From contig JALHLK010000012.1 in NCBI GenBank assembly GCA_022844565.1, positions 1-64,000 on the forward strand: a DNA stretch of 64,000 bases, in the 5' to 3' direction. Under the pieces are notes generated by a model, which worked only from the letters and a program-made list of their open reading frames with translations, ran no database searches and was not told where the DNA came from. This DNA comes from Saprospiraceae bacterium (GTDB lineage Bacteria > Bacteroidota > Bacteroidia > Chitinophagales > Saprospiraceae). Made by a program: the position numbers and the translations under genes. This document shows positions 36,267-46,248 of this stretch, piece by piece. Positions within the stretch are counted from its first letter, which is position 1, and every line of letters begins with the position of its first letter.

Positions 36267-39200
36267 ATGAAGAAACTTTTACTTTTTGCATTGACGATGA
36301 TCTGCATGTCAAGTGCGGTCATTGGGCAACGTACGATTACCGGAACGGTAAAAGACGCCAAAGGAGAACCGCTAATTGGAGCCACTGTTTTAGTTGAAAA
36401 TACAACTACTGGGGCAGTGACAGATTTGGACGGAGCTTTTAGTTTAACCGTTCAGAATGACGCCAAAAGACTTATGGTCAGTTACACTGGTTTCACCACT
36501 AATTTGGTTGAAATTACATCCTCAAGTAACTATTCAATAACATTGTCAAATGATGGTGTAAAATTGGATGAAATTATTGTCACTGCATACGGTACCACTC
36601 GTAAAGAGGCATTAACTGGATCGGTTGCTAGCATAAAATCCGAAGATATTGCTTTAAGGACAATAAATAATATTACCAATGTTATTGAAGGGTCATCTCC
36701 AGGTGTCGTAACCACTACAGCTAATGGTCAACCAGGATCAGGATTGGGTATTCGTATCAGAGGATTTGGTTCAATCAATGCTTCTCAAGATCCGCTTTAT
36801 GTGGTAGATGGGGTTCCTTATGTAGGTGGTACTTCTAACATAAATCCAGATGATGTTGAAAACATCAGTATCTTAAAGGATGCATCTTCTACGGCTCTTT
36901 ATGGGTCAAGAGCTGCAAATGGTGTGGTAATGATCACAACAAAGCGTGGTAAGAAAGGTAGAAATAATGTGTCACTTAAAGTCGGACAAGGTTTGGCTAC
37001 AAGAGGTTTGCCTGAATATGAAAGGGTAGACGCTTTCGAGTATTATCCATTGATATGGGAAGGTTGGAGAAATCAGTTAATATCTCCCGTTACCGGCACT
37101 GGTATAAGTAGGGACTCGGCTGCAAGAGTAGCATCAGGTCTAACAAGTAGAACTGGGGTTGGTGGATTATTGGCTTATAATCCATTTAATGTTCCAGCAA
37201 ATCAAATAGTGAGTACGGATGGTAAAATTAATCCTAACGCACAATTGATATATGCAGATGATTTGGACTGGACTAAGGATTTAATGAGACTAGGAGATCG
37301 TAAGGATTTAGTTTTATCATTTAGTGGGGGAGCCGATAAAATGGATTATTTTGTTTCAGCAGGTTATTTGAAAGAAGATGGCTACACCATTAATACTGAT
37401 TTCGAAAGGTTTACTGCACGACTAAATGTCAATGTACAACCTAAGAAATGGCTTAAAACGAATTTAAATATTTCGGGTAACCATTCAAATTCTAATACTG
37501 CTGCAGACGGAGGAAGTACAAATTTCGTTAACCCGTTCTTTTTTTCCAGAACAATTGGTCCTATTTACCCAGTTTTTGCTCATAATATGACCACTGGAGA
37601 GTTTTTAATTGATCCTGCTACGGGTAAAAAATTCTGGGATATTGGAAATTTAGGCAATTCAGGACTCGGAGTACCAAATAGACCTGGAAATGGTTATGCT
37701 GGTAGACATGCACTAGCAGAAACGACCCTCAATAGACAATTGTTTAGTAGGACTGTAGCGAGTGCACGATCGGTAACAGATTTTATGTTTTTAAAGAATT
37801 TCAAATTCACAAATAGCATTGGTATTGATTTCCAATACCAAGGAGATAACAGTTTTGAAAATACTTTAGTTGGAGATGGTGCGCCTGCTGGAAGAAGTAG
37901 AAGGCAATTTGGAAGTAGCATAGGATTCATAGCTACTCAGTTATTAAATTACAACAAGACATTTGGTAAGAGTAATGTCGATATCTTGATAGGTCACGAG
38001 TCTTTTAATCAAAAAGAGACTGATCTCAATGGATTCAAACAAGGTCAATCATTATCAGGCAACACAGAGTTAAATAACTTTACCACCATTAATTCCTTAA
38101 CTTCTGCATTAGATTTCTATAGAATTGAAAGTTATTTTTCAAGGGCATCATATAATTTTGATGATAGATATATATTGACGGGTAGTCTTCGAAGTGATGG
38201 TAATTCACGATTCGCTTCAGAATCACGTTGGGGTAATTTCTGGTCTGTTGGTGGTGCATGGAATGTACACAATGAAGAATTTTTCACTCCATCATGGGTG
38301 ACTAACTTAAAGGTTAGAACGTCATATGGCGAAACTGGAGTTGCTGACGGTATCGGTTTTTATGCTTATCAAGGTCTTTATAATTTTGCAAACAATGCTA
38401 ATGAGCCTGGGATTTTACAAAGTACTACGGCATTTCTTAATACCAATCTTACTTGGGAGACAAATGTACAATTTGATATCGGTGTTGATTTTGGTCTATT
38501 CGATGATAGGATCAGTGGATCTGTTGAGTATTTTAATCGTCAGTCTAATGATTTATTATTTGCAGTACCACAACCATTGTCAAGCGGCATAAATTCTACC
38601 CTTCAAAATACAGCTAATTTGTTCAACAGAGGTATTGAAGCTAATTTGAGCATAGATGTAATTAGAACAAAAGACTTTTTATGGAATATGAATTTCAATG
38701 CTTCAACTTTAACAAATCAAATTACACAAATGCCAGTAAAAGTACCAGAATTTATCACGGGTACGAAGAAATATGCTGTTGGAGCATCAATTTTTGATTA
38801 TTGGCTTAGAACATACCATGGTGTAGATCCAAGTGACGGTCTAGCTTTATACAAAGCCGCTGATCCGAATGCAACAGCAAACCGTAGAATCATAGGTAGT
38901 GACACATTAACCACTTCTATAAACAATGCTAAATTTGAGTTTAATGGAAGTACAATCCCTCGATTTTATGGTAGTTTTTCACCCTCATTTAAATACAAGG
39001 GCTTTACTTTAGGAGCATTATTTACTTTTCAAGTTGGTGGTTTAACGTATGATGCTGTTTATGCATCAATAATGTCCACAAGTACTGTTGGAGGTGCGTT
39101 ACACAAAGATATGTTGAATAGATGGCAGAAAGAAGGAGACATAACCGACGTACCTAGAATGGATCAAGGTAGAGGCCCTGATTTTAACGCTGGTTCTTCA

Positions 39201-39440
39201 CGATGGTTGATTGACGCTTCTTTCTTGAATATACGTAATGCAAATATATCATACAGCTTACCAAAATCATTTTTAGATAAAATAGGAATGGTAAATGGAA
39301 ATCTTTTCTTCTCGATGGAAAATGTAGCTTTCTTTTCTAATCGAGTAGGTATGAACAATCAACAAGCATTCTCAGGAGTGACTTCCAATGGTTATCCACC
39401 TGCGCGTGTTTTCTCTGGAGGTTTTAACATCACTTTTTAA
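36267..39440 (+). CDS. SusC/RagA-family TonB-dependent outer-membrane transporter
   Basis: A 1057-residue outer-membrane transporter. Signal peptide (to about residue 20, SSAVIGQ), carboxypeptidase-D-like domain (RTITGTVKDAKGEPLIGATVLVEN, about 21-90), TonB-box-like region (DEIIVTAYGTTRKEALTGSVASI), plug (RIRGFGSINASQDPLYVVDGVP, KDASSTALYGSRAANGVVMITTKRG) and a long barrel ending FSGGFNITF. It is followed 12 bp later by its SusD partner. It is only distantly similar to the SusC at 3623-6706, so a different ligand is likely. The substrate is unknown. Confidence 0.95.
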   Translation: MKKLLLFALTMICMSSAVIGQRTITGTVKDAKGEPLIGATVLVENTTTGAVTDLDGAFSLTVQNDAKRLMVSYTGFTTNLVEITSSSNYSITLSNDGVKLDEIIVTAYGTTRKEALTGSVASIKSEDIALRTINNITNVIEGSSPGVVTTTANGQPGSGLGIRIRGFGSINASQDPLYVVDGVPYVGGTSNINPDDVENISILKDASSTALYGSRAANGVVMITTKRGKKGRNNVSLKVGQGLATRGLPEYERVDAFEYYPLIWEGWRNQLISPVTGTGISRDSAARVASGLTSRTGVGGLLAYNPFNVPANQIVSTDGKINPNAQLIYADDLDWTKDLMRLGDRKDLVLSFSGGADKMDYFVSAGYLKEDGYTINTDFERFTARLNVNVQPKKWLKTNLNISGNHSNSNTAADGGSTNFVNPFFFSRTIGPIYPVFAHNMTTGEFLIDPATGKKFWDIGNLGNSGLGVPNRPGNGYAGRHALAETTLNRQLFSRTVASARSVTDFMFLKNFKFTNSIGIDFQYQGDNSFENTLVGDGAPAGRSRRQFGSSIGFIATQLLNYNKTFGKSNVDILIGHESFNQKETDLNGFKQGQSLSGNTELNNFTTINSLTSALDFYRIESYFSRASYNFDDRYILTGSLRSDGNSRFASESRWGNFWSVGGAWNVHNEEFFTPSWVTNLKVRTSYGETGVADGIGFYAYQGLYNFANNANEPGILQSTTAFLNTNLTWETNVQFDIGVDFGLFDDRISGSVEYFNRQSNDLLFAVPQPLSSGINSTLQNTANLFNRGIEANLSIDVIRTKDFLWNMNFNASTLTNQITQMPVKVPEFITGTKKYAVGASIFDYWLRTYHGVDPSDGLALYKAADPNATANRRIIGSDTLTTSINNAKFEFNGSTIPRFYGSFSPSFKYKGFTLGALFTFQVGGLTYDAVYASIMSTSTVGGALHKDMLNRWQKEGDITDVPRMDQGRGPDFNAGSSRWLIDASFLNIRNANISYSLPKSFLDKIGMVNGNLFFSMENVAFFSNRVGMNNQQAFSGVTSNGYPPARVFSGGFNITF

Positions 39441-39452
39441 AATTTAATAATC

Positions 39453-40940
39453 ATGAAAAAAGTAACGTATAAATTTTTATTCTTAATAGGTATATTGTCA
39501 GTTGTTTCGTCTTGTCAGGACGAATTTCTTGACACTTTCCCAACCACACAAGTGGCAACAAACGACGTGTTATTAAGCACACAGAATGCAATTGCAGCAT
39601 TAAACGGTATCCATAGAAATCTTTATAACCAATCTGGAACTGGTCAAGGTCAAGCAGGAGAGGGATCAAATAATATGTTTAGAGATTTAGTTGGTGAAGA
39701 CATAATCTATCCTTTGGCTAACGGTAGCACTGGGTATGCAGATGTAATGAGATGGCAAGCCCATAGAAATGTCGAAAATGGTACTTTAGCCTACATGTAT
39801 CGTTTTTATTATCGTTTGATTTCTAATGCGAATGTATTAATCAATGGAATAGATAATGTGCCAGGTCCAGAAGCAGATAAGAAAATGATCAAAGGACAAG
39901 CATTAGCTTATCGTGGATTCTGTCACTTTCAGTTAGTGCAACTGTGGGGTGAACGATTTGATGCAACTAAACCAAATACTCAATTGGGTGTGCCTTTGAT
40001 GTTAGAAAACACCCTTGAAGGCCAACCAAGAGCAACTGTTGACGCAGTTTATGCTCAAGTTAACAAGGACATAGACGAGGCTATAACACTATTGGCTGGA
40101 TACACTAGGGCAGGTTCTGCCGCTAAATCAAACATTAATGTAAATGTAGCCCAAGGATTTAAAGCTCGTATTGCCCTTGCCCAGCAAAGGTGGGCTGATG
40201 CCGCTACCGCAGCAATAGCAGCAAGAACAGGATTTGCACTGATGAGCAACGCACAATATACGGCTGGTTTTAATGACATCAATAACCCTGAATGGATATG
40301 GGGTAATCGTCAAATTTCTGACCATAATACTTTTTTCTGGTCATATTTTGCATACATGTCTGCTAACTTCAATTCGACGGTGATTCGTACTCAACCAAGA
40401 GCAATCAATGCTACTTTATGGAATACAATTTCCGACACAGATATTAGAAAAAAGGTATTCGATAGAACAGGTTCTAATGTACCAATTCCGCCAGGTGGAG
40501 CACGAGTTCCTTTCCAAAATATGAAGTTTTTGGCAGCTAGCTCTAGTTTAAGTACAGGTGATGTACCTTTAATGAGGTCTGGTGAGATGTTATTAATTGA
40601 AGCAGAAGCTAAAGCACATGCTGGTGATGCTGTTGGTGCAAGACAAGCTCTATTTACTTTGATGAGAAACAGGGATCCTCAATATGTACTCTCTACCAAC
40701 TCTGGTCAAGCCCTTCTTGAAGAAATTTGGAGACATAGAAGAATTGAACTTTGGGGAGAAGGATTCAGATTTACTGACCTTAAGAGGCTCAATCAGCCGT
40801 TGAACAGAACAGGTATATCAAATCAATTATTGGTTATGGTTGCTATTACAAATGTTCCGGCTGGTGACAAACAATGGCAGTGGTTATTTCATCAGGACGA
40901 GTTAAACACAAATCCAGCTATAGTCCAAAACCCATTGTAA
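39453..40940 (+). CDS. SusD/RagB-family nutrient-binding outer-membrane lipoprotein
   Basis: A 495-residue surface lipoprotein partner of the upstream SusC. The lipobox is SVVSSC, giving a mature N terminus CQDEFLDTFPTT. Helical TPR-like segments (QALAYRGFCHFQLVQLWGERFD, GFKARIALAQQRWADAATAAIAA) and the C-terminal signature (LLEEIWRHRRIELWGEGFRFTDLKRLNQPL) are typical. The final QDELNTNPAIVQNP matches the normal SusD end. It is the last gene of the operon, before a strong terminator. Confidence 0.93.
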   Translation: MKKVTYKFLFLIGILSVVSSCQDEFLDTFPTTQVATNDVLLSTQNAIAALNGIHRNLYNQSGTGQGQAGEGSNNMFRDLVGEDIIYPLANGSTGYADVMRWQAHRNVENGTLAYMYRFYYRLISNANVLINGIDNVPGPEADKKMIKGQALAYRGFCHFQLVQLWGERFDATKPNTQLGVPLMLENTLEGQPRATVDAVYAQVNKDIDEAITLLAGYTRAGSAAKSNINVNVAQGFKARIALAQQRWADAATAAIAARTGFALMSNAQYTAGFNDINNPEWIWGNRQISDHNTFFWSYFAYMSANFNSTVIRTQPRAINATLWNTISDTDIRKKVFDRTGSNVPIPPGGARVPFQNMKFLAASSSLSTGDVPLMRSGEMLLIEAEAKAHAGDAVGARQALFTLMRNRDPQYVLSTNSGQALLEEIWRHRRIELWGEGFRFTDLKRLNQPLNRTGISNQLLVMVAITNVPAGDKQWQWLFHQDELNTNPAIVQNPL

Positions 40941-40973
40941 GCTAAGTAGAATAATTTTTATTCAACATATATC

Positions 40974-41007
40974 GGGTCTGGTTATTAATAATCAGGCCCT
41001 TTTTTTT
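40974..41007 (+). terminator. Rho-independent terminator of the second susC/susD operon
   Basis: GGGTCTGGTTATT and AATAATCAGGCCC form a 13-bp stem with two G-U pairs, followed by eight T. It lies about 35 bases after the SusD stop. Confidence 0.88.
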
Positions 41008-41094
41008 ATTCTTTTACCAAGCTCCATTTTGTCACAAAATTACCATATTTTGTTTTGTTGGGTTAGAAGTATATTCAAATCATTTTAATACCTA

Positions 41095-41102
41095 TATCTT
41101 TG
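41095..41102 (+). promoter_or_regulatory. -7 box (TATCTTTG) of hemA
   Basis: TATCTTTG matches the -7 consensus 15 bases before ATG 41118, implying a very short leader. It overlaps an in-frame TTG at 41100, which argues against that codon as the start. Confidence 0.55.
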
Positions 41103-41117
41103 TTGCGTAGATTTAAA

Positions 41118-42410
41118 ATGATTAGGAATTTTATGGCTATTGAGTCAATTTTTGCATTTGGTTTTTCGCACCATCAGTTGGATATTGCAAGTAGAAGTAA
41201 GGTCAGTTTTGATGAGTCGAAGCAGAATAAGATGTTTGTTGAAGTACTTAATGATGGTGTACAATCACTCATCATACTTAATACGTGTAATAGGACAGAA
41301 ATATATGGTATTGGTGATGTAGCCATGGTCAAAGATATTTTTTTTACAATTGCCAAAGAAAGTCAAACGTATGAGCATAGGATGTTCGAAAAGAATGGAC
41401 AAGAGGCTATTGATCATATATTGAAGGTAGCATGTGGCGTTGACTCAAAAATCATAGGTGACTTAGAGATATTAGGGCAACTAAAAAGGGCTATCTTTAC
41501 ATCAAAATCAATCGGGTTGTGTAGCGGATTGATGCAGCGAATCACCAATCAATGTATCACTGCAGCAAAGGAAGTTCGCACAAAAACTCAACTTGCCTCT
41601 GGTACCATATCTGCCTCATATGCTGTGGTAAAAAAGATAAAGGAACATTTTGGAGAACAGCCGTTACGTATTTTGATTATCGGAATAGGCAAATTTGGTG
41701 TCAGCATTGCCAAAAATATCGTACAACATTTACCAAAATCTAAACTTACCCTCACCAATAGAACCGACGAGAAAGCCGAAACCTTATCTAAAGAATTAGC
41801 TATAAATTATGTAGATTTTAGTAATTATGGGGCAAGTATTAACGATTTTGACATTGTAATCACTTCTGCTTATGCTGAAAATGGATATTTGGTCAATGTA
41901 GATCAAATAAGAGATATGACAAGGTTAAAATGGTTGATTGACATGTCGGTACCTTTAGCAATAAACCCTGACATTCTATCCTATTTCCCAAAATTGAATT
42001 TGCTCAATCTTGATCAAGTTACAAATGAATTAGAGTCTACGATAGAATCAAGGCTGTCAGAATTACCCGCAGCACTTCAGATAATCCATACCCACAGTGA
42101 AGAAATCATTGATAAAATTAATTGGAACGAGAAGTCTCGCATCATCAAGATTTGGAAAAATAAGATCATGCAAATGAGCAATGACTCCCCTCATCTTCAA
42201 ATCGTTGATGAACCAGAAAGAAACCTTTTCATAGAAAAAAGTATAAAGGAATTTGCAAAGTATATAAGAACTAGTGATCTGAATGGAAAAAGTGTTGAGA
42301 CTACCATTGAGGCTTTTTTGAAATTGCAAGTAGAGGCACAGGGAAAAAGTAATCAAAAAAATTCCTTCAATGATGTAAAAGAAAGCAGAAGGACATGTCA
42401 GACAGCATAA
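41118..42410 (+). CDS. hemA: Glutamyl-tRNA reductase
   Basis: A 430-residue enzyme that reduces glutamyl-tRNA to glutamate-1-semialdehyde with NADPH, the first committed step of C5-pathway tetrapyrrole synthesis. The catalytic Cys57 is in LNTCNRTEIYG. The substrate region DSKIIGDLEILGQLKRA, the Rossmann motif (ILIIGIGKFGVSIAKNI) and a helical dimerisation tail are present. ATG 41118 was chosen because a -7 box covers the upstream in-frame TTG; ATG 41133 (MAIESIF) is also possible. Its end overlaps hemC by 16 bp. Confidence 0.93.
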   Translation: MIRNFMAIESIFAFGFSHHQLDIASRSKVSFDESKQNKMFVEVLNDGVQSLIILNTCNRTEIYGIGDVAMVKDIFFTIAKESQTYEHRMFEKNGQEAIDHILKVACGVDSKIIGDLEILGQLKRAIFTSKSIGLCSGLMQRITNQCITAAKEVRTKTQLASGTISASYAVVKKIKEHFGEQPLRILIIGIGKFGVSIAKNIVQHLPKSKLTLTNRTDEKAETLSKELAINYVDFSNYGASINDFDIVITSAYAENGYLVNVDQIRDMTRLKWLIDMSVPLAINPDILSYFPKLNLLNLDQVTNELESTIESRLSELPAALQIIHTHSEEIIDKINWNEKSRIIKIWKNKIMQMSNDSPHLQIVDEPERNLFIEKSIKEFAKYIRTSDLNGKSVETTIEAFLKLQVEAQGKSNQKNSFNDVKESRRTCQTA

Positions 42411-43306
42411 GAATAGGTACTCGAAACAGTCCGCTCGCTATTTGGCAAGCAGAATTTGTAAAAGAATACCTTCATTCTATTCATATTGAGTCTCATCTCG
42501 TATTCATAAAATCCGAAGGTGAACAAAATTTGACTACGCCTTTGTATGAGCTTGGGGTACAAGGTGTTTTTACCAAAGCGCTGGATGTAGCCTTGCTCGA
42601 AAATCGTATTGATATCGCTGTGCATTCCCTAAAAGATGTACCAACTTCAATTGCACAGGGCCTTGAAATCTCTTGTATTCCACCTCGAGCTAATCCTTCT
42701 GATACTTTGGTATATAAATCTAGTCTGCCAGAAGAATTGGCACCCTATGCAGTGGCTACAAGTAGTCTAAGAAGGAAAGCCCAATGGCTGAATCAATACC
42801 CTTTTTTACACCACACAGAATCGATCAGAGGTAATATTAATACTCGATTGCAAAAATTGATGGAGAGCGAAAGTTTGGACGGAGTCATTTTTGCCACTGC
42901 AGGACTTGATCGTATAGCACTGGATGTTCCTAACAGAGTAGTATTGGATTGGATGATACCTGCTCCTGCCCAAGGAGCGCTTGGGATAATGATTAGGCTA
43001 GGTGACAACAGATCAAAAGAAGTATTATCAGGTCTTCATTGTGATAAGACTGCGATGCAGGTTGGTGTAGAGAGAATGTTTTTAAGAGCATTGGAAGGCG
43101 GCTGTACGATGCCAATTGGTGCCTTAGTACAAATTGAACACACTGACACACATTTAAAGGGCTGCATTTTAGATCCAGAAGGACAGCTGAGAATCGATGT
43201 TGAAGAATCTTTTTCTTTGGAAAATTGGCAAATAGAATTGAAGAAAATAACTTCAAATATTATTCAAAATGAGACGTTTATAAAAATAAAAAATGCTTTA
43301 AATTAA
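42395..43306 (+). CDS. hemC: Hydroxymethylbilane synthase (porphobilinogen deaminase)
   Basis: A 303-residue enzyme that joins four porphobilinogens into hydroxymethylbilane. Visible hallmarks are IRIGTRNSPLAIWQAEFV, the catalytic Asp81 in HSLKDVPT, ATSSLRRKAQWLN, IRGNINTRL, and the dipyrromethane-cofactor Cys237 in EGGCTMPIGA. The length is normal. It overlaps hemA and is followed 11 bp later by hemD. Confidence 0.95.
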   Translation: MSDSIRIGTRNSPLAIWQAEFVKEYLHSIHIESHLVFIKSEGEQNLTTPLYELGVQGVFTKALDVALLENRIDIAVHSLKDVPTSIAQGLEISCIPPRANPSDTLVYKSSLPEELAPYAVATSSLRRKAQWLNQYPFLHHTESIRGNINTRLQKLMESESLDGVIFATAGLDRIALDVPNRVVLDWMIPAPAQGALGIMIRLGDNRSKEVLSGLHCDKTAMQVGVERMFLRALEGGCTMPIGALVQIEHTDTHLKGCILDPEGQLRIDVEESFSLENWQIELKKITSNIIQNETFIKIKNALN

Positions 43307-43317
43307 CTATAAAGCCC

Positions 43318-43986
43318 ATGAAAGTTATTTCATCCATAGCATTTGAACCGCATCAAATTGGATTTCTCGAACAGCATAATGTTCAATTGGAGTTTATTAA
43401 AATGATGGACATCAGTTTTATCAATTACGATGATTTAGCCATCGATTTTAATGACATTGACACTCCATTCGTGTTCACAAGTAAACATGCTGCCATTTTT
43501 GTGAATCAATTAAAAGATTTCAATACCCAAGGAATACCTTGTTTTGCTATAGAAGGAATAACCTCTGAATTATTACATAAATCCAATTTTGAAATCATCT
43601 CCACAGCGAAAGATTCAGAAGAACTTGCAGGTAAAATATTAAGTTCTGGTTATAAAAAAATCGTTCATATCACTTCTGAATGGAGACTTCCGACTTTAGA
43701 GTTAATGCTAGCCAATGTGGTAGACTACGCTGCCATAAATGTTTACAAAAAAGTGCAAGTACCATTTACAGTTGGTTCATTTGATGCATTGGTTTTTAGT
43801 AGTCCAAGTCATGTGGATAGTTTTTTGATGAATGCGACGATTCCGAAAGATACGACTTGCATATGTATAGGAGATACAACAGAACAAAATGTGCACACTC
43901 ATGGCCATAAAATTACTCTAAAAGCCAAGAGCAGGTCAAAAGAAGGTTTGTTAAATGCTATTTTAGAATGGGCAGTTAATTTCTAA
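43318..43986 (+). CDS. hemD: Uroporphyrinogen-III synthase
   Basis: A 222-residue, poorly conserved family that inverts ring D and cyclises hydroxymethylbilane. The two-domain HemD pattern is recognisable: PFVFTSKHAAIFVNQL, IPCFAIEGITSELLHKS, KIVHITSEWRLPTLELML, NVYKKVQVPF, ALVFSSPSHVDSFLMNA and TCICIGDTTEQNVHTHG. The location between hemC and hemB supports the call. The last four codons and stop (AVNF*) fall inside 28 bases identical to the right end of a 240-bp interspersed element, so the natural C terminus may have been rewritten by it. Confidence 0.88.
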   Translation: MKVISSIAFEPHQIGFLEQHNVQLEFIKMMDISFINYDDLAIDFNDIDTPFVFTSKHAAIFVNQLKDFNTQGIPCFAIEGITSELLHKSNFEIISTAKDSEELAGKILSSGYKKIVHITSEWRLPTLELMLANVVDYAAINVYKKVQVPFTVGSFDALVFSSPSHVDSFLMNATIPKDTTCICIGDTTEQNVHTHGHKITLKAKSRSKEGLLNAILEWAVNF

Positions 43987-43999
43987 TGCGTAAACTGGG
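43972..43999. repeat. Isolated right end of the 240-bp interspersed element
   Basis: These 28 bases (containing TCTAATGCGTAAACTGGG) are identical to 25129-25156, the right end of copy A. The rest of the element is not seen beside it. It supplies the end of hemD. Confidence 0.75.
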
Positions 44000-44035
44000 A
44001 TTGTAATAAAAACTAAAAATTCAAGATTAAGACAA

Positions 44036-44043
44036 TACCTTTG
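44036..44043 (+). promoter_or_regulatory. -7 box (TACCTTTG) of hemB
   Basis: TACCTTTG lies 20 bases before the hemB ATG and matches TAnnTTTG, so hemB probably has its own promoter in addition to read-through from hemACD. Confidence 0.5.
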
Positions 44044-44063
44044 TATTTTAAATGGATTGATGA

Positions 44064-45032
44064 ATGATTAATAGACCTAGAATTCTACGGCATAACTCCT
44101 CGATAAGGGCCTTGGTTCAAGAGACAAAATTATCGCTTGATGATTTTATTGCACCATTATTTATAGTAGAGGGGGAAAGGATCAAAGAGGAAATTTCATC
44201 TCTGCCCAATTATTTTAGACACAGTTTAGACAAAACCATCCAAGAGGTAGGTGAATTGTACGCAGCTGGTATCAAATCTGTTCTCCTCTTTGTAAAATGT
44301 CCTGATGAAAAGAAGGATAATGAAGGCACTGAAGCACTAAATCCGGATGGCCTGATGCAACAGAGCATAAAAGCGATCAAAAATGCCTATCCAGATATGT
44401 ACGTCATGACCGATGTGGCATTGGATCCTTACTCTTCTTTTGGACATGACGGGATAGTTGTTGATCAGCAAATCGTCAATGATGAAACGATAGCAGTTTT
44501 AACAAAAATGGCTGTATCTCATGCGCATGCGGGAGCAGATATGGTAGCTCCAAGTGATATGATGGATGGGAGAATTGGTGCTATAAGAACTGGATTAGAA
44601 CATGCTGGATACCATCAGACGGGGATTATGGCCTACAGTGCTAAATATGCCTCTTGCTTTTATGGTCCTTTTAGAGATGCCCTCGACTCAGCTCCTGGCT
44701 TTGGTGATAAAAAAACATATCAAATGAATCCTGCTAATCGTATCGAAGCGATAAGAGAAGTTAAACTAGACGTAGAAGAAGGGGCGGATATTGTCATGGT
44801 CAAACCTGCTTTGGCTTATTTAGACATTATAAGAGAGGTAAAAAATGAGGTAAAAGTACCCGTTAGTGCTTATCATGTAAGTGGAGAATATGCGATGATT
44901 AAGGCCGCTGCAGAAAGAGGGTGGTTGAATCATGATCAAGCTGTTTTAGAAACTACAATGGGTATCAAAAGGGCGGGGGCTGATCTGATTGCCACTTATT
45001 TTATTAGAGATTTGATTCGTCTGTTAGGATAG
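44064..45032 (+). CDS. hemB: Delta-aminolevulinate dehydratase (porphobilinogen synthase)
   Basis: A 322-residue enzyme that condenses two 5-aminolevulinates to porphobilinogen. The Schiff-base lysines are Lys194 (AYSAKYASCFYGPFRDA) and Lys247 (VMVKPALAYLD). The metal segment reads DVALDPYSSFGHDG, where the three zinc cysteines of animal and yeast enzymes are Ala119, Asp121 and Asp129, so this is a zinc-independent, probably Mg-stimulated form. It ends 8 bp from the convergent COG0523 gene. Confidence 0.96.
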   Translation: MINRPRILRHNSSIRALVQETKLSLDDFIAPLFIVEGERIKEEISSLPNYFRHSLDKTIQEVGELYAAGIKSVLLFVKCPDEKKDNEGTEALNPDGLMQQSIKAIKNAYPDMYVMTDVALDPYSSFGHDGIVVDQQIVNDETIAVLTKMAVSHAHAGADMVAPSDMMDGRIGAIRTGLEHAGYHQTGIMAYSAKYASCFYGPFRDALDSAPGFGDKKTYQMNPANRIEAIREVKLDVEEGADIVMVKPALAYLDIIREVKNEVKVPVSAYHVSGEYAMIKAAAERGWLNHDQAVLETTMGIKRAGADLIATYFIRDLIRLLG

Positions 45033-45039
45033 ATGTTTT

Positions 45040-46248
45040 TTATATCTCCTTCGGAAAAGGGTCCACGAATCGATGATCCAATTTAAATAATGCTTCTTCC
45101 TTGTCTGATAGTAAACAGGATTGCAGATCAGCTATGATCTTTTCTTTGTCCATGTCTTGGCCAATGAAGACGAGTTCATTTATTCGGTCGCCCCATGTTT
45201 TGTCCCAGCGAGATTCGATGATTTTTTGATTATGGACGAAAGATGGATATTGGGTTCGTTGTTCAAAAGTCATGCTGCACCACCAGACGCCCGCACGTTC
45301 GAGCCTAGACGAACCACCTGCTTGAGAAAAATTAATCGCATCATTAGGACGTGAAGCCAACCAAAACAATCCTTTAGACCTAATGATAGTAGATGGGTAG
45401 TGATCTTTGAGGTAGGTGTAGAATCTTTCTGGGTGAAAAGGCCGTTGATCCCTAAACACAAAAGAACTGATGCCATATTCTTCTGTCTCAGGTATATGCA
45501 CACCACCTTCTAATTCCTTCTGCCATCCTGCAGAACTTTCCGCTTCTTCAAAATTAAAAAGCCCAGTATTTAGGATTTCTTTTGGTGCTACTTGCCCAAA
45601 AGTTGATTCTACGATTTTAGCTCCAGGATTCAGCTTATGTATGGCAGCTTTGAGCAGCCCTACCGTTTTAGAGTCTACCAAATCCGTTTTATTCATGATG
45701 ATGACATTGGCAAATTCAATTTGATCGGTTAATAAATTGACAATTGTGCGGTAATCACCCTCCATATCTGTCAATTCGCGATCTACCAACAATTCACTTG
45801 AGCCAAAGTCTTTAAAAAAATTATAACAATCTACCACAGTCACCATTGTGTCGATATAGCTAAACTTAGATAAATCAATCCCGTTCTCTTCGTCTACATA
45901 ACTGAAAGTTTGAGCTACGGGAACAGGTTCACTTATACCCGTACTTTCTATGAGGAGATAGTCAAATTTCTTTTCGTTAGCCAATTTTTCTACCTCTATC
46001 ATCAAGTCCTCTCTCAAAGTGCAGCAAATACACCCATTGCTCATCTCCACCAATCGTTCTTCGGTCCTAGACAATACATTTTGTTCCTCTACTAATCGAG
46101 CATCCACATTCACCTCACTCATGTCATTTACAATGACGGCTACTTTAAGCCCTTCTTTATTATTCAGCACATGATTGAGCAATGTTGTTTTTCCTGCCCC
46201 TAAAAATCCACTCAATACCGTCACAGGTAATTTATCCACCGTCTTCAT
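45040..46248 (-). CDS. COG0523 (CobW/ZigA-type) GTP-dependent metallochaperone
   Basis: A 402-residue GTPase of the CobW/COG0523 family. It has Walker [10 protein letters not shown], the metal-binding GCICC loop, ESTGISEP, the NKTD base-recognition motif, and a CobW C-terminal domain ([22 protein letters not shown]...[11 protein letters not shown]). The subgroup resembles ZigA-like zinc chaperones; the metal and client are not shown by sequence. It is convergent with hemB and overlaps by 4 bp the small gene upstream. The shared locus with a zinc-independent HemB is suggestive but may be chance. Confidence 0.88.
   Translation of the reverse strand: MKTVDKLPVTVLSGFLGAGKTTLLNHVLNNKEGLKVAVIVNDMSEVNVDARLVEEQNVLSRTEERLVEMSNGCICCTLREDLMIEVEKLANEKKFDYLLIESTGISEPVPVAQTFSYVDEENGIDLSKFSYIDTMVTVVDCYNFFKDFGSSELLVDRELTDMEGDYRTIVNLLTDQIEFANVIIMNKTDLVDSKTVGLLKAAIHKLNPGAKIVESTFGQVAPKEILNTGLFNFEEAESSAGWQKELEGGVHIPETEEYGISSFVFRDQRPFHPERFYTYLKDHYPSTIIRSKGLFWLASRPNDAINFSQAGGSSRLERAGVWWCSMTFEQRTQYPSFVHNQKIIESRWDKTWGDRINELVFIGQDMDKEKIIADLQSCLLSDKEEALFKLDHRFVDPFPKEI

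Noticed and set aside
41100-41117. TTG at 41100 as hemA start
   Set aside because: It lies within a TATCTTTG -7 box, so it would not be in the transcript; ATG 41118 is preferred.
45033-45039. Hairpin terminator between hemB and the COG0523 gene
   Set aside because: Only 7 bp separate the convergent genes and no stem plus T-run is visible there.
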